A stretch of DNA of 64,000 nucleotides from Neopusillimonas maritima (GTDB taxonomy: Bacteria; Pseudomonadota; Gammaproteobacteria; Burkholderiales; Burkholderiaceae_B). This document shows positions 23,499 to 31,948 of this stretch, in pieces. The notes beneath the pieces were generated by a model that was not told the origin of the DNA, ran no database searches, and worked only from the letters and a program-made list of their open reading frames with translations. A program made the translations under genes and the position numbers. The stretch lies in NCBI RefSeq assembly GCF_040930455.2, contig NZ_CP170494.1; one strand, written 5' to 3'. Position 1 is the first letter of the stretch, and each line of letters starts with the position of its first letter.

Positions 23499-24152
23499 CT
23501 ATTTCAAACGCGAAAGCGCGGACGAGGCCAGCGAGCTTAATATTTCCAGGAATGCCGTGCCCATGTCGGGCTGGAATCGGTCTTTGTCTTCTGCACCCAA
23601 AACCAGCAAGCCAAACACACCTGAATCGTCTTTCATGGGGACCACCGCCAGTGATTGCGCGGGTGCGCTCAGCCAGGCCAGAACAGGCTGGTCGATAACC
23701 GGCCCGCAGTAGGGTGCGTTCAGGGCGTTTGCATATTGTTTTATTTCTTCCGTAATACCGTCGGTGAAATGCGTGTCGTTGCACTGTGAAAGCCCCCACA
23801 CTTTCAGCGTGGTGTTGGGTAGTTCGAACAACGACGACAGGTGTTCGACAATTAACTGAGGCAGGCGCTCAGCTTGTGGTTCGGCCAGCATCCGGCAGCA
23901 CCAGCTTGTAAGGGTGCGACTGATTTTTTCGTTGCCCGATGCGTTGTTGATTAAACCCGACAGGCGCCATTCAAGGTCTTTGGTTTTGGCGCGAAGCGTA
24001 AGAATTTGGCGCTCACCCAAAGAAATTGCCCGTGTTTCATGTGGGTGCGGAACCCGTAACTCAGAGAATACTTCTGCGTGCTCCTGGAAAAAATCAGGGT
24101 TGCTTGCCAGAAAACGGGCGATTTCTTCGGGGGTGAAGGTGGAGGCGCTCAT
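23499..24152 (-). CDS. DUF484 family protein
   Basis: This 217-residue protein has a GAF-like fold according to its family (PF04340). The opening TPEEIARFLASNPDFFQEHAEVFSELRVPHPH is the family signature, followed by SLGERQILTLRAKTKDLEWRL. Its function is unknown. It lies between dapF and xerC as in many proteobacteria and probably shares a transcript with both. Confidence 0.9.
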   Translation of the reverse strand: MSASTFTPEEIARFLASNPDFFQEHAEVFSELRVPHPHETRAISLGERQILTLRAKTKDLEWRLSGLINNASGNEKISRTLTSWCCRMLAEPQAERLPQLIVEHLSSLFELPNTTLKVWGLSQCNDTHFTDGITEEIKQYANALNAPYCGPVIDQPVLAWLSAPAQSLAVVPMKDDSGVFGLLVLGAEDKDRFQPDMGTAFLEILSSLASSALSRLK

Positions 24153-24169
24153 GTGCCAATTATCCTTGT

Positions 24170-25045
24170 TCAGTCGTGTTGCGTAAGCTTATCAATGTCC
24201 ACCCGCCCGGTAAACACAGTTGTTGCGGGGCCGGTCATATAAAGGTCGGGATTCGCCCAGTCGATTGTTAGCGTGCCGCCCCGGGTATGCACTGTTACCG
24301 GGTTGTCGAGCAGGCCGCGGCGTATGCCTGCCACCGCTGCTGCGCAGGCACCCGTGCCACATGACAAGGTTTCACCTGCACCCCGTTCATACACGCGCAG
24401 CTTGATGGTGTGGCGGTCGACCACTTCCATAAAACCAGCGTTAACACGCTGGGCAAAGCGAGGATGCGACTCAATTAACGGGCCCAGTTCAGCTACGGGC
24501 GCGGTGGCGATGTTTTCCACAACCTGAACAGCGTGTGGGTTCGAGATGGCAACCAGTGAAATACGAACGGGAGAGGCACAGGCCGTTAACGGTAACTGCC
24601 AGACCGTGTCTTCACCTTGTGTTTCATTGCTTAAGGCCGAAGTATCGAAGTGGACATCTGCAGGGGTGAAGCGCGTTTGGCCCATGTTCACGATAACTTC
24701 GCCGTTGTCGGTTTCAGTTAATACAATCAGGCCGGTTTGTATTTCGGCTTTTAAGGGGTTTCGTTTTGAAAGCCCTTGCTCGTGGATGAAGCGGACAAAG
24801 CATCGCGCGCCGTTGCCGCAGTGCTCCACTTCACTGCCGTCGGAGTTGAATACCCGGTAACGAAAGTCGGCGTCGGGGTGTGATGGGGTATCGACCAACA
24901 GGATCTGGTCGGCGCCAATGCCGAAATGACGATCTGCCAGCGCACGGGCGCGTTGTGGTGTCATCTCGATTGGCTGGCGTATGCCGTCCAGGACAATGAA
25001 GTCATTGCCTGCGCCGTGCATTTTGGTGAATGTCCAGATCGTCAT
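24170..25045 (-). CDS. dapF: Diaminopimelate epimerase
   Basis: DapF converts LL- to meso-diaminopimelate for lysine and peptidoglycan synthesis, using two cysteines as acid and base. They are visible as C76 in EHCGNGARC and C229 in ETLSCGTGACAAA. The protein has 291 residues starting at the ATG followed by WTFTKMHGAGNDF, the family start. Its start overlaps the end of the upstream lipid A acyltransferase gene by a few bases, so the genes form one unit with DUF484 and xerC. Confidence 0.96.
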   Translation of the reverse strand: MTIWTFTKMHGAGNDFIVLDGIRQPIEMTPQRARALADRHFGIGADQILLVDTPSHPDADFRYRVFNSDGSEVEHCGNGARCFVRFIHEQGLSKRNPLKAEIQTGLIVLTETDNGEVIVNMGQTRFTPADVHFDTSALSNETQGEDTVWQLPLTACASPVRISLVAISNPHAVQVVENIATAPVAELGPLIESHPRFAQRVNAGFMEVVDRHTIKLRVYERGAGETLSCGTGACAAAVAGIRRGLLDNPVTVHTRGGTLTIDWANPDLYMTGPATTVFTGRVDIDKLTQHD

Positions 25046-25053
25046 GGTGTTCA

Positions 25054-25953
25054 CTAGTAAGGTTTGGGGCCGTCGTTGGGGCGTGTTTTGAAGCGTCGAT
25101 GTACCCAATAGTACTGCGCGGGGTCTTCCCGCACCCAGTCTTCAATGAGCCGATTGATGCGCGCGGTGGCCGCGCTAAGGTCGTCGTCGCCGGGGAAGTC
25201 GGGCACGGGAGGCAGAATACGGACATTGTAGACCCCGGTTGCCAGGTCAAGATTACTGATAATGGGCAATACTGCGGCATCCCAGGATTGTGCGATTTGG
25301 GCGGTACTGGGCAGTGTCGCTGCAGGCACGCCGAAAAAGGGCACAAATACGGCGCCCTTCGGGCCGAAATCCATGTCGGGCAGGTAATAAATGGGAATGC
25401 CCTGACGTAACAGTCGTATCAACCCGCGAATGCCGTCTTTGCGGCTGATCAGGAATGATTCGTTGAAGCGCGCGCGACCTTCCCGCATGAGTGCGTCGAC
25501 ATCATGATCGCTCGAAGGGGTGTAAAACGTGGCTGTGCGCTTGCTGTGCATTGTCAGCCTTGAGCCGGCGGCATCAAGCCCGACAAAGTGCGGGGCCAGA
25601 ACCAATATCTTGCGGTTGGCCTGTAGCAGCGCATCGAAGTGTTCCAGCCCGCTTATTTTGACTGTTCGCGCAACGCGGTCGGGCGCACCAAACCAGATAA
25701 GGCCTCGGTCAATAATGGATTGCGCCAATAAATAGAAATGTCGATGCAGCAGCGCCTCGCGTTCTTTAATTGAAAGATTTGGGAAACACAGCCGCAAATT
25801 GGTACGCACAATATGTGCGCGTGATCGCATGAGCCGGGGGGTGAGCCACCCAAGAATACGTCCCCATCGCAAACGTGTTCGGGTTGGGCAGCGGCCAAAA
25901 TACTCAAAAACGGCGCGAAGAAGTGTGGATTTACTAAGAGTCATGTGTTGCAT
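25054..25953 (-). CDS. Lipid A late acyltransferase, LpxL/HtrB family (HX4D form)
   Basis: This inner-membrane acyltransferase has 299 residues and adds a secondary acyl chain to lipid A. The catalytic motif is HFVGLD (HX4D form) in APHFVGLDAAG, and the conserved PDMDFGPKGAVFVPFFG block follows. It starts inside the end of the next upstream paralogue, so the two acyltransferase genes overlap by 20 bases. Bordetella species carry a similar tandem before dapF (lpxL1/lpxL2). I do not assign which position it acylates. Confidence 0.9.
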   Translation of the reverse strand: MQHMTLSKSTLLRAVFEYFGRCPTRTRLRWGRILGWLTPRLMRSRAHIVRTNLRLCFPNLSIKEREALLHRHFYLLAQSIIDRGLIWFGAPDRVARTVKISGLEHFDALLQANRKILVLAPHFVGLDAAGSRLTMHSKRTATFYTPSSDHDVDALMREGRARFNESFLISRKDGIRGLIRLLRQGIPIYYLPDMDFGPKGAVFVPFFGVPAATLPSTAQIAQSWDAAVLPIISNLDLATGVYNVRILPPVPDFPGDDDLSAATARINRLIEDWVREDPAQYYWVHRRFKTRPNDGPKPY

Positions 25954-26794
25954 TGTTGGGCTGAGGAGGCGCGCCGGCCGGAGTTTTGTAACGGTTGTAG
26001 CTCCAAAGATACTGTTCGGGGAAGCGTCGGATCAGTGTCTCCATGGCCTGGTTGATAAGCGTTGCCTGCGCGAGTGCATCGGTAGGGAAGGGATCGGGCA
26101 GGCGAACGTAATGGATGCGCCAACCTTTACCTTGAGGCAGGCGTTCGCCTGCCGTCATGATGACAGCTACGCCGGTTTGTGCCGCGAGTTTCCCGGCTAA
26201 AGTCATCGTGTAGGCGTGGCGCCCAAAAAAGGGAGCCCATACACCTTCGCCTTCCCCCGGCGCCTGGTCGGGCAGCATTCCTACCGCTTCGCCTTTTCTA
26301 AGCGCCTTAACGAATTCTTTCACCCCTTGTCGGTTGGCGGGCACCGCACGCAAGCCGGGTGCATTACGCGCGCTTTCCATAATGGGAGCCAGAATGGGTT
26401 TGCGGGGTGGGCGGAACATGACCGTAATAGGTCCATGCCGGGTTAAATAACGCGCGGTAATTTCAAAGCATCCCAAATGGGGTGTGAGATAAAGTACGCC
26501 GCGCCCCTCTGCCAGCGCGGCCTCTACAACGTGGTTGTCGTCACTTACTACCATAGCCAGGCTTTCTTCATTCTTCAGCCAAACTTTCGGCAACTCCATG
26601 ATCATCGCACCGGCTTGTGCGGCCGATTCCAGGGCGAATGCGGGGTTGGTGTAGCCGGCTTGCCTTGCGTTGTCTTGTAGACGCTCGCGATATTTGTCGG
26701 GAAAGCGATACACCATTCGCCCGCCTACGCGCCCCAGGGCGTGTAAAACTGATAATGGTAAAAACGACAATAAACGAAACAGAAAAAGCAGCAT
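25934..26794 (-). CDS. Lipid A late acyltransferase, LpxL/HtrB family (HX4E form)
   Basis: This is the first gene of the acyltransferase pair, with 286 residues. The N-terminal hydrophobic segment (LLFLFRLLSFLPLSVLHALG) anchors it in the inner membrane. The active site is HLGCFE (HX4E) in LTPHLGCFEITAR, and the substrate block PDQAPGEGEGVWAPFFGR is present. It differs from its downstream paralogue by E instead of D in the catalytic motif, so the two likely use different acyl donors or positions. It is divergent from metK. Confidence 0.9.
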   Translation of the reverse strand: MLLFLFRLLSFLPLSVLHALGRVGGRMVYRFPDKYRERLQDNARQAGYTNPAFALESAAQAGAMIMELPKVWLKNEESLAMVVSDDNHVVEAALAEGRGVLYLTPHLGCFEITARYLTRHGPITVMFRPPRKPILAPIMESARNAPGLRAVPANRQGVKEFVKALRKGEAVGMLPDQAPGEGEGVWAPFFGRHAYTMTLAGKLAAQTGVAVIMTAGERLPQGKGWRIHYVRLPDPFPTDALAQATLINQAMETLIRRFPEQYLWSYNRYKTPAGAPPQPNNATHDS

Positions 26795-26861
26795 GGCGGC
26801 TTATAAGCGCAAATTATGAGCATAAACAGTACAACTTGTTATTTTCGCTTAAAATAAAAAA

Positions 26862-26918
26862 TGTCGCCGAGTTAACCGACAACTTGCGGGGCGACAGCCG
26901 CTGGTTAATTTTTTAACC
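26862..26918 (+). promoter_or_regulatory. Structured leader upstream of metK (possible regulatory RNA)
   Basis: TGTCGCC (26862-26868) pairs with GGCGACA (26890-26896). TTAACC in its loop (26872-26877) can pair with GGTTAA after the stem (26903-26908), giving an H-type pseudoknot. The same GGTTAA can instead pair with TTAACC at 26913-26918 around TTTT. Two exclusive structures in the leader of the SAM synthetase gene suggest a switch. It lies about 130 bases before the metK start and shows no clear match to a riboswitch class I know. Confidence 0.45.
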
Positions 26919-27044
26919 GAAGGCGCAATATTCCGCTAAAGCGTCGCGCCCAGATCGCAACTGCACAGGCAGGTATCAGAGGTGCAACGCAATGTTCAAC
27001 CTCAGTGCCGAAGTACACGGCCTTAATTTATAAGGATGTCTGCT

Positions 27045-28208
27045 GTGTCCAGTAACGATTTTCTTTTTACCTCTGAATCTGTTTCCGAAGGCCACCCCGA
27101 CAAGGTTGCCGACCAAATCTCCGACTCCATTCTCGATGCTATTTTCGAGCAGGATCCTTTCGCGCGTGTTGCGGCGGAAACGCTGTGCAATACCGGGCTG
27201 GTGGTATTGGCTGGGGAAATTACTACAACTGCGAATGTCGATTACATCCAGGTGGCCCGCGATACCATCAAGCGTATCGGCTACGACAACACCGATTACG
27301 GTATCGACTACAAAGGTTGTGCTGTTTTGGTGGCGTACGACAAGCAGTCACCGGATATCGCCCAAGGGGTCGACCGTAACCCCGAGCAAAACATGGATCA
27401 AGGCGCCGGCGACCAGGGCTTAATGTTTGGTTACGCCTGCGACGAAACCCCCGACCTCATGCCTGCCCCCATTTGGTATGCCCACCGTTTGGTTCAGCGT
27501 CAAAGCGAACTGCGCAAAGACGGCCGTTTGCCCTGGCTGCGTCCCGACGCCAAGTCACAGGTTACCTTCCGCTACGTCGATGGGAAGCCTGTTGAGGTTG
27601 ACACTGTGGTGCTGTCGACCCAGCATGCGCCTGAAATTTCCCAGGCCGATATTCGTGAAGCCGTGATTGAGGAAATCGTTAAACCCATCATTCCTGAAGG
27701 TCTGCTTACCGATAAAACCAAGTTCATGATTAACCCCACCGGTATTTTCGTGATTGGCGGCCCGCAGGGTGATTGCGGCTTAACCGGTCGGAAAATTATT
27801 GTTGACACTTATGGTGGCGCCTGCCCGCATGGTGGTGGGGCATTCTCGGGCAAAGACCCGTCCAAGGTCGATCGTTCGGCGGCGTATGCGGCACGTTATG
27901 TGGCCAAGAATGTGGTGGCTGCCGGATTGGCGCGCGAGTGTCAGGTACAGATCAGTTATGCCATCGGCGTGGCCGAGCCGATTAACATCACCATCCATAC
28001 CAACGGCACCGGCGTGATTCCCGACGACAAAATTGCGTTGTTGGTGCGCGAGCATTTCGACCTGCGTCCCAAGGGTATTATCAACATGCTTAACCTGCTG
28101 CGCCCCATTTACAGCAAAACGGCTGCCTATGGTCATTTCGGTCGTCCTGAACCGGAATTCACGTGGGAAGCCACCGACAAGGTTGATGTGCTCAAGAAAG
28201 CGCATTAA
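27045..28208 (+). CDS. metK: S-adenosylmethionine synthetase
   Basis: MetK makes SAM from methionine and ATP. The family start FLFTSESVSEGHPDKVADQISD, the GAGDQG block (residues about 118-123), the P-loop GGGAFSGKDPSKVDRS and the C-terminal GHFGR region are all present. Start choice: GTG 27045 has AAGGA eight bases upstream, whereas ATG 27036 directly abuts that ribosome site; both give the same core. With 387 residues it has normal length. It is the first gene of a methyl-cycle block with ahcY and metF. Confidence 0.97.
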   Translation: MSSNDFLFTSESVSEGHPDKVADQISDSILDAIFEQDPFARVAAETLCNTGLVVLAGEITTTANVDYIQVARDTIKRIGYDNTDYGIDYKGCAVLVAYDKQSPDIAQGVDRNPEQNMDQGAGDQGLMFGYACDETPDLMPAPIWYAHRLVQRQSELRKDGRLPWLRPDAKSQVTFRYVDGKPVEVDTVVLSTQHAPEISQADIREAVIEEIVKPIIPEGLLTDKTKFMINPTGIFVIGGPQGDCGLTGRKIIVDTYGGACPHGGGAFSGKDPSKVDRSAAYAARYVAKNVVAAGLARECQVQISYAIGVAEPINITIHTNGTGVIPDDKIALLVREHFDLRPKGIINMLNLLRPIYSKTAAYGHFGRPEPEFTWEATDKVDVLKKAH

Positions 28209-28222
28209 TCAAAAGGTACTTT

Positions 28223-28438
28223 GTGTCTGATTCTGTCCGTAACCCCGACAACAACAGTCGCCTGACGCCTACCGACTCGCCTTGCGTAGCGGTGTGCTCG
28301 ACGCTGTACGACGATATTTGTCGCGGGTGCGGCAGAACAGCCATGGAAGTGGCCAATTGGGTGTTTTTATCCGAAGAAGAAAAGCGCGCTGTTTGGGTGC
28401 GCATTAAGGCCCAGGGATATCCGCGGCGAAAATCTTGA
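28223..28438 (+). CDS. DUF1289 family Cys-rich small protein
   Basis: This 71-residue protein has the DUF1289 pattern SPCVAVCSTLYDDICRGCGRTAMEVANWVFLSEEEKRAV, with four cysteines (CxxxC and CxxC) that could hold a metal or cluster. GTG is the start, 14 bases after metK, so the two are probably co-transcribed. The function is unknown. Confidence 0.88.
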   Translation: MSDSVRNPDNNSRLTPTDSPCVAVCSTLYDDICRGCGRTAMEVANWVFLSEEEKRAVWVRIKAQGYPRRKS

Positions 28439-28503
28439 CCTTCAGGCGGTGATACGTCGGTCCGATCTGGAAATTTGCCGCAACTACGTTACAATACTGG
28501 CTT

Positions 28504-28579
28504 CCCTGAGGGGCGCTGCGACGGGTTTTCCCGCTAGGCTCAGGGTCATCCACTTCTTTTTAGTACAACGGCGCTCATC
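28504..28579 (+). promoter_or_regulatory. S-adenosylhomocysteine (SAH) riboswitch
   Basis: The sequence fits the SAH riboswitch consensus: CCCTGAG (28504-28510) pairs with CTCAGGG (28539-28545), GGCGCTGCGACGGG-TTTT-CCCG forms the inner stem, AGGCTC is conserved, and ACAACGGCGCTCATC (28566-28580) supplies the pseudoknot strand, where GCGCTC can pair with GGGCGC (28511-28516). In known examples binding of SAH turns on ahcY, which is the next gene here (start 28659). Confidence 0.92.
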
Positions 28580-28604
28580 ATCACCTGCACGGCAGGCGAC
28601 GATG
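28576..28604 (+). promoter_or_regulatory. Hairpin after the SAH riboswitch (likely expression platform)
   Basis: CATCATCACCTGC (28576-28588) and GCAGGCGACGATG (28592-28604) pair with two mismatches around a three-base loop. Its left arm overlaps the end of the pseudoknot strand GCGCTCATC, so the two structures may compete. It lies 54 bases before the ahcY start. Confidence 0.5.
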
Positions 28605-28658
28605 GGCAAAAGCGTTGTTCATCTCGTTGGCTTAAGCAGGTTTAGGGGTTTTACCACC

Positions 28659-30074
28659 ATGAACACTGTTGCTGACAATTCCGTACAAGACTACATCGTT
28701 GCCGATATCGGGCTGGCCGAATGGGGCCGCCGTGAAATCGCCATTGCCGAAACTGAAATGCCGGGCCTCATGGCCACGCGTGAAGAGTATGCCGCCGCGC
28801 AACCGCTGAAAGGTGCGCGCATTGCCGGCAGCCTGCACATGACCATTCAAACCGCCGTTCTTATTGAAACGTTGGTTGCGTTGGGTGCTGAAGTGCGTTG
28901 GGCATCGTGCAATATTTACTCCACGCAAGACCACGCTGCGGCTGCTATTGCTGCTGCAGGCAACCCCGTTTTTGCCATCAAGGGTGAAACGCTGGAAGAC
29001 TACTGGCAATACACCCACAAAATTTTCGACTGGCCCGGTGAGCAAGCCAACATGATTCTTGATGACGGCGGCGATGCCACATTGCTCTTGCACCTTGGCG
29101 CAAAGGCCGAGAAAGACCTCTCCGTGCTGAATAACCCCGGCAGCGAAGAAGAACGGGTTCTGTTTGCCGCCATTAAGGCCCAATTGCAAAAGGACGCCAA
29201 CTGGTATTCCACACGTTTGGCGCAAATTAAAGGCGTTACAGAAGAAACCACCACCGGCGTGAACCGTTTGTATCAAATGGCCAAGAAGGGCGACCTCGCT
29301 TTTCCCGCCATCAATGTGAACGACTCCGTAACCAAGTCCAAGTTCGACAACCTGTATGGTTGCCGTGAGTCATTGGTCGACGGTATCAAGCGTGCCACCG
29401 ACGTGATGGTTGCCGGCAAGGTGGCCGTTGTTGTGGGCTTCGGCGACGTGGGCAAAGGTTGTGCACAGGCATTGGCGGCCTTGCGTGCCCAGGTCTGGGT
29501 AACGGAAGTTGACCCCATTTGCGCGCTGCAGGCGTCTATGGAAGGCTACAAAGTGGTCACCATGGAAGAGGCATGCGATAAAGCCGATATGTTTGTTACC
29601 GCCACCGGTAATTACCATGTCATCACGCGTCAGCACATGGAGCGTATGAAAGACCAGGCGATCGTTTGCAATATTGGTCACTTCGACAACGAAATCGACG
29701 TCGCCGGTATTGAAGATCTCGAGTGGGAGGAAATCAAACCTCAGGTTGATCACGTGATTTTCCCCGACGGCAAACGCATTATTTTGCTGGCCCAAGGGCG
29801 TTTGGTGAATTTGGGTTGTGCAACGGGGCACCCCTCGTTTGTCATGTCGGCCTCGTTCACCAACCAAACTATTGCGCAGATCGAGCTGTTCACTCGTGGT
29901 GAGGCCTACCAAAACGGCCAGGTTTATGTTCTGCCCAAGCATCTCGACGAAAAAGTGGCCCGTTTGCACTTGAAAAAACTGGGTGTCAATCTTACGCAGT
30001 TATCCCCGGAGCAGGCCGATTACATTAACGTGTCGGTCGACGGTCCTTACAAGCCCGATCACTATCGTTATTAA
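28659..30074 (+). CDS. ahcY: Adenosylhomocysteinase (SAH hydrolase)
   Basis: AhcY splits SAH into homocysteine and adenosine and so keeps methylation running. It has 471 residues, with the typical proteobacterial insert. The NAD site is VVVGFGDVGKGCAQALAAL and the C-terminal KPDHYRY is invariant. The active-site blocks GSLHMTIQTA and EWGRREI/ETEMPG are present. The ATG at 28659 follows AGGGG; longer in-frame starts would run through the SAH riboswitch. It stands between metK and metF. Confidence 0.98.
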   Translation: MNTVADNSVQDYIVADIGLAEWGRREIAIAETEMPGLMATREEYAAAQPLKGARIAGSLHMTIQTAVLIETLVALGAEVRWASCNIYSTQDHAAAAIAAAGNPVFAIKGETLEDYWQYTHKIFDWPGEQANMILDDGGDATLLLHLGAKAEKDLSVLNNPGSEEERVLFAAIKAQLQKDANWYSTRLAQIKGVTEETTTGVNRLYQMAKKGDLAFPAINVNDSVTKSKFDNLYGCRESLVDGIKRATDVMVAGKVAVVVGFGDVGKGCAQALAALRAQVWVTEVDPICALQASMEGYKVVTMEEACDKADMFVTATGNYHVITRQHMERMKDQAIVCNIGHFDNEIDVAGIEDLEWEEIKPQVDHVIFPDGKRIILLAQGRLVNLGCATGHPSFVMSASFTNQTIAQIELFTRGEAYQNGQVYVLPKHLDEKVARLHLKKLGVNLTQLSPEQADYINVSVDGPYKPDHYRY

Positions 30075-30134
30075 GCGTTGAATCGGTTGTTCAAGCATTA
30101 AAGGTTTTTTCACCTTGCCAACAGGAGGCAGACC

Positions 30135-30473
30135 ATGGAGTTGTTGCTCATCTGGGTTTTAAATGCGGTTGCATTGTTAATCGTGGCTTATATTTTGCCG
30201 GGTATTACGGTTGCATCGTTTTGGTCGGCACTCATTGCCGCTTTGGTACTGGGTTTGCTCAATACTTTGGTCAAGCCGCTGTTGGTTTTGCTTACGTTGC
30301 CGATCACAGTGGTTACGCTAGGTTTGTTCCTGTTGGTCTTGAATGCGCTGGTGTTCTGGTTCGCGGGCTCCATTTTGCGCGGGTTCCAGGTTAACGGGTT
30401 CTGGTGGGCTTTGTTGGGGGCACTGATTTACAGCATTATCTCGGGTTTCTTGTCGGGGCTGATTTCAAAATGA
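30135..30473 (+). CDS. YvlD/DUF360-type small membrane protein (phage holin family IV)
   Basis: This 112-residue protein is almost entirely hydrophobic, with four predicted membrane segments and the family pattern LIAALVLGLLNTLVKPLLVLLTLPITVVTLGLFLLVLNALVFW. It belongs to PF04020, called phage holin family 4 by similarity only. No phage genes are nearby, so lysis is unlikely. AGGAGGCAG precedes the ATG. Its stop overlaps the metF start (ATGA), so they are translationally coupled between ahcY and metF. Confidence 0.9.
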   Translation: MELLLIWVLNAVALLIVAYILPGITVASFWSALIAALVLGLLNTLVKPLLVLLTLPITVVTLGLFLLVLNALVFWFAGSILRGFQVNGFWWALLGALIYSIISGFLSGLISK

Positions 30474-31303
30474 GTTCTTCACGGGCTTTAAGCCTAGAGT
30501 TTTTCCCCCCGCGCGATGAAAACGCGCGGGGCAAACTAACTGCAGCAGCCAAAGAGCTGGAAGTATTAAACCCCGCCTACGTTAGTGTTACGTTTGGTGC
30601 CGGCGGCTCAACTCGCGAAGGTACGGCCGATGCGGTCGACCTGCTGCAGAAATTGGGCTATGAAGCGGCACCGCATTTATCTTGTATCGGTGCAAGCCGC
30701 GCTGTATTGGGCGACATACTCCAGTATTACAAAGACCAAGGAGTACGCCGCCTGGTGGCGTTGCGGGGCGACCTGCCCTCCGGTATGGGGATGAACAAAG
30801 GCGAGCTGCATTACGCCGTTGATCTGGTTCGGTTTATTCGTGAGCAAACGGGTGACTGGTTCCATATTGAAGTAGCGGCTTATCCTGAAGTCCACCCCCA
30901 GGCCAAAGGTGCGCAGGCAGACTTGAATCATTTCGTTGAGAAAGTTCGTGCCGGTGCCGATAGCGCCATTACCCAGTACTTTTTTAATGCGGATGCGTAC
31001 TACGATTTCGTTGATCGTGCGCGTGAAAAGGGCGTGGGTGTGCCGATCGTGCCTGGAATCATGCCCATTACCAACCATAATCAGTTGGTTCGGTTCTCTG
31101 ACATGTGCGGCGCGGAAGTGCCGCGCTGGATTCGTCAGCGTCTCTCCGATTACGGCGATGACCTCGCCTCGATTCGGGCGTTCGGGGCAGAGGTCGTGAC
31201 CCGTTTATGCCAGGATCTGCTTGATCAGGGTGCTCCGGGGTTGCATTTTTATACGTTGAATAATGCCGGTGCTACGCTGGCCATTGCGCGCCGGCTTACT
31301 TAA
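30470..31303 (+). CDS. metF: 5,10-methylenetetrahydrofolate reductase
   Basis: MetF reduces methylene-THF to methyl-THF with FAD, supplying the methyl group for methionine. It has 277 residues. The opening LSLEFFPPRDE, the folate-site block VSVTFGAGGSTREGT, LVALRGDLPSG and QYFFNADAYYDFV are all family hallmarks. The ATG at 30470 overlaps the stop of the YvlD-like gene. It completes the metK-ahcY-metF methyl cycle. The 3' end overlaps the convergent cyclo-ligase gene by eight bases. Confidence 0.96.
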   Translation: MSSSRALSLEFFPPRDENARGKLTAAAKELEVLNPAYVSVTFGAGGSTREGTADAVDLLQKLGYEAAPHLSCIGASRAVLGDILQYYKDQGVRRLVALRGDLPSGMGMNKGELHYAVDLVRFIREQTGDWFHIEVAAYPEVHPQAKGAQADLNHFVEKVRAGADSAITQYFFNADAYYDFVDRAREKGVGVPIVPGIMPITNHNQLVRFSDMCGAEVPRWIRQRLSDYGDDLASIRAFGAEVVTRLCQDLLDQGAPGLHFYTLNNAGATLAIARRLT

Positions 31304-31919
31304 GCGCCCAACCTTTGTCCGTCAGGATTGCATTAAGCGGGTAGTCGTGGTTCAGGGGCGTATGTTGCACGCCCATTCGTTCCAGGTCGCCGCACGCCCA
31401 TGCTACGCCCATGGCGTATGGGCTGTGGCCCGCTTTCTTTAAATGGGCGAGTGTGCGGTCGTAGTAACCTTTACCATAGCCTATGCGGTCTCCTTTGCGG
31501 GTATAGCCCAGAGTTGGAACCAATACGACGTCGGGTGTGGGGGCGACAGGCCCCTGGGGTTCGGAGATTCCAAATGCGCCGGTTTGCATCGGTGTATCGG
31601 GCGTCCAGATACGAAATTCCAAGGGCTGGTCAGGCCCGGTTACCACGGGTAACGATACGGAGATTCCTTCTTCCTCCACCCACTGGTATAACAGCGGCTG
31701 AAGCTGAGGTTCTTCAGGCATCGACCAAAAAGCCGCGACGTTCTGGTAGGTCGGTTCGCCCCGCTCTTCCTGTTCGGCGCGAGTGGTGGCCAGCCAGGTA
31801 TAGAGCCTGCCCCGAATCAACAATCCTCCGCGACGAGTTTCAATGGGGTCTTGCGCTGCGCGAGCGGCTTTGAGACGATCGCGAATAGCGTCGGGATTAT
31901 TCTCTATACTGTCAGTCAT
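31296..31919 (-). CDS. 5-formyltetrahydrofolate cyclo-ligase
   Basis: This enzyme converts 5-formyl-THF to 5,10-methenyl-THF with ATP, recovering folate. The C-terminal region VPTLGYTRKGDRIGYGKGYYDRTLAHL is the characteristic ATP/folate signature, and the N-terminal RDRLKAAR gives the basic phosphate-binding helix. The protein has 207 residues from the ATG at 31919; an earlier TTG in frame is possible but less likely. It is convergent with metF and divergent from the lytic transglycosylase gene. Confidence 0.9.
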   Translation of the reverse strand: MTDSIENNPDAIRDRLKAARAAQDPIETRRGGLLIRGRLYTWLATTRAEQEERGEPTYQNVAAFWSMPEEPQLQPLLYQWVEEEGISVSLPVVTGPDQPLEFRIWTPDTPMQTGAFGISEPQGPVAPTPDVVLVPTLGYTRKGDRIGYGKGYYDRTLAHLKKAGHSPYAMGVAWACGDLERMGVQHTPLNHDYPLNAILTDKGWALK

Positions 31920-31948
31920 GTTGGAAATTCTGCAAGGTTGAAACAAAG

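Noticed and set aside
29370..29969. Open frame of 199 codons antisense to ahcY
   Set aside because: A shadow of a highly conserved gene; no ribosome site or domain.
30135..30473. Phage holin as sign of a prophage
   Set aside because: The family name is by similarity only; gene is coupled to metF and no phage genes are near.
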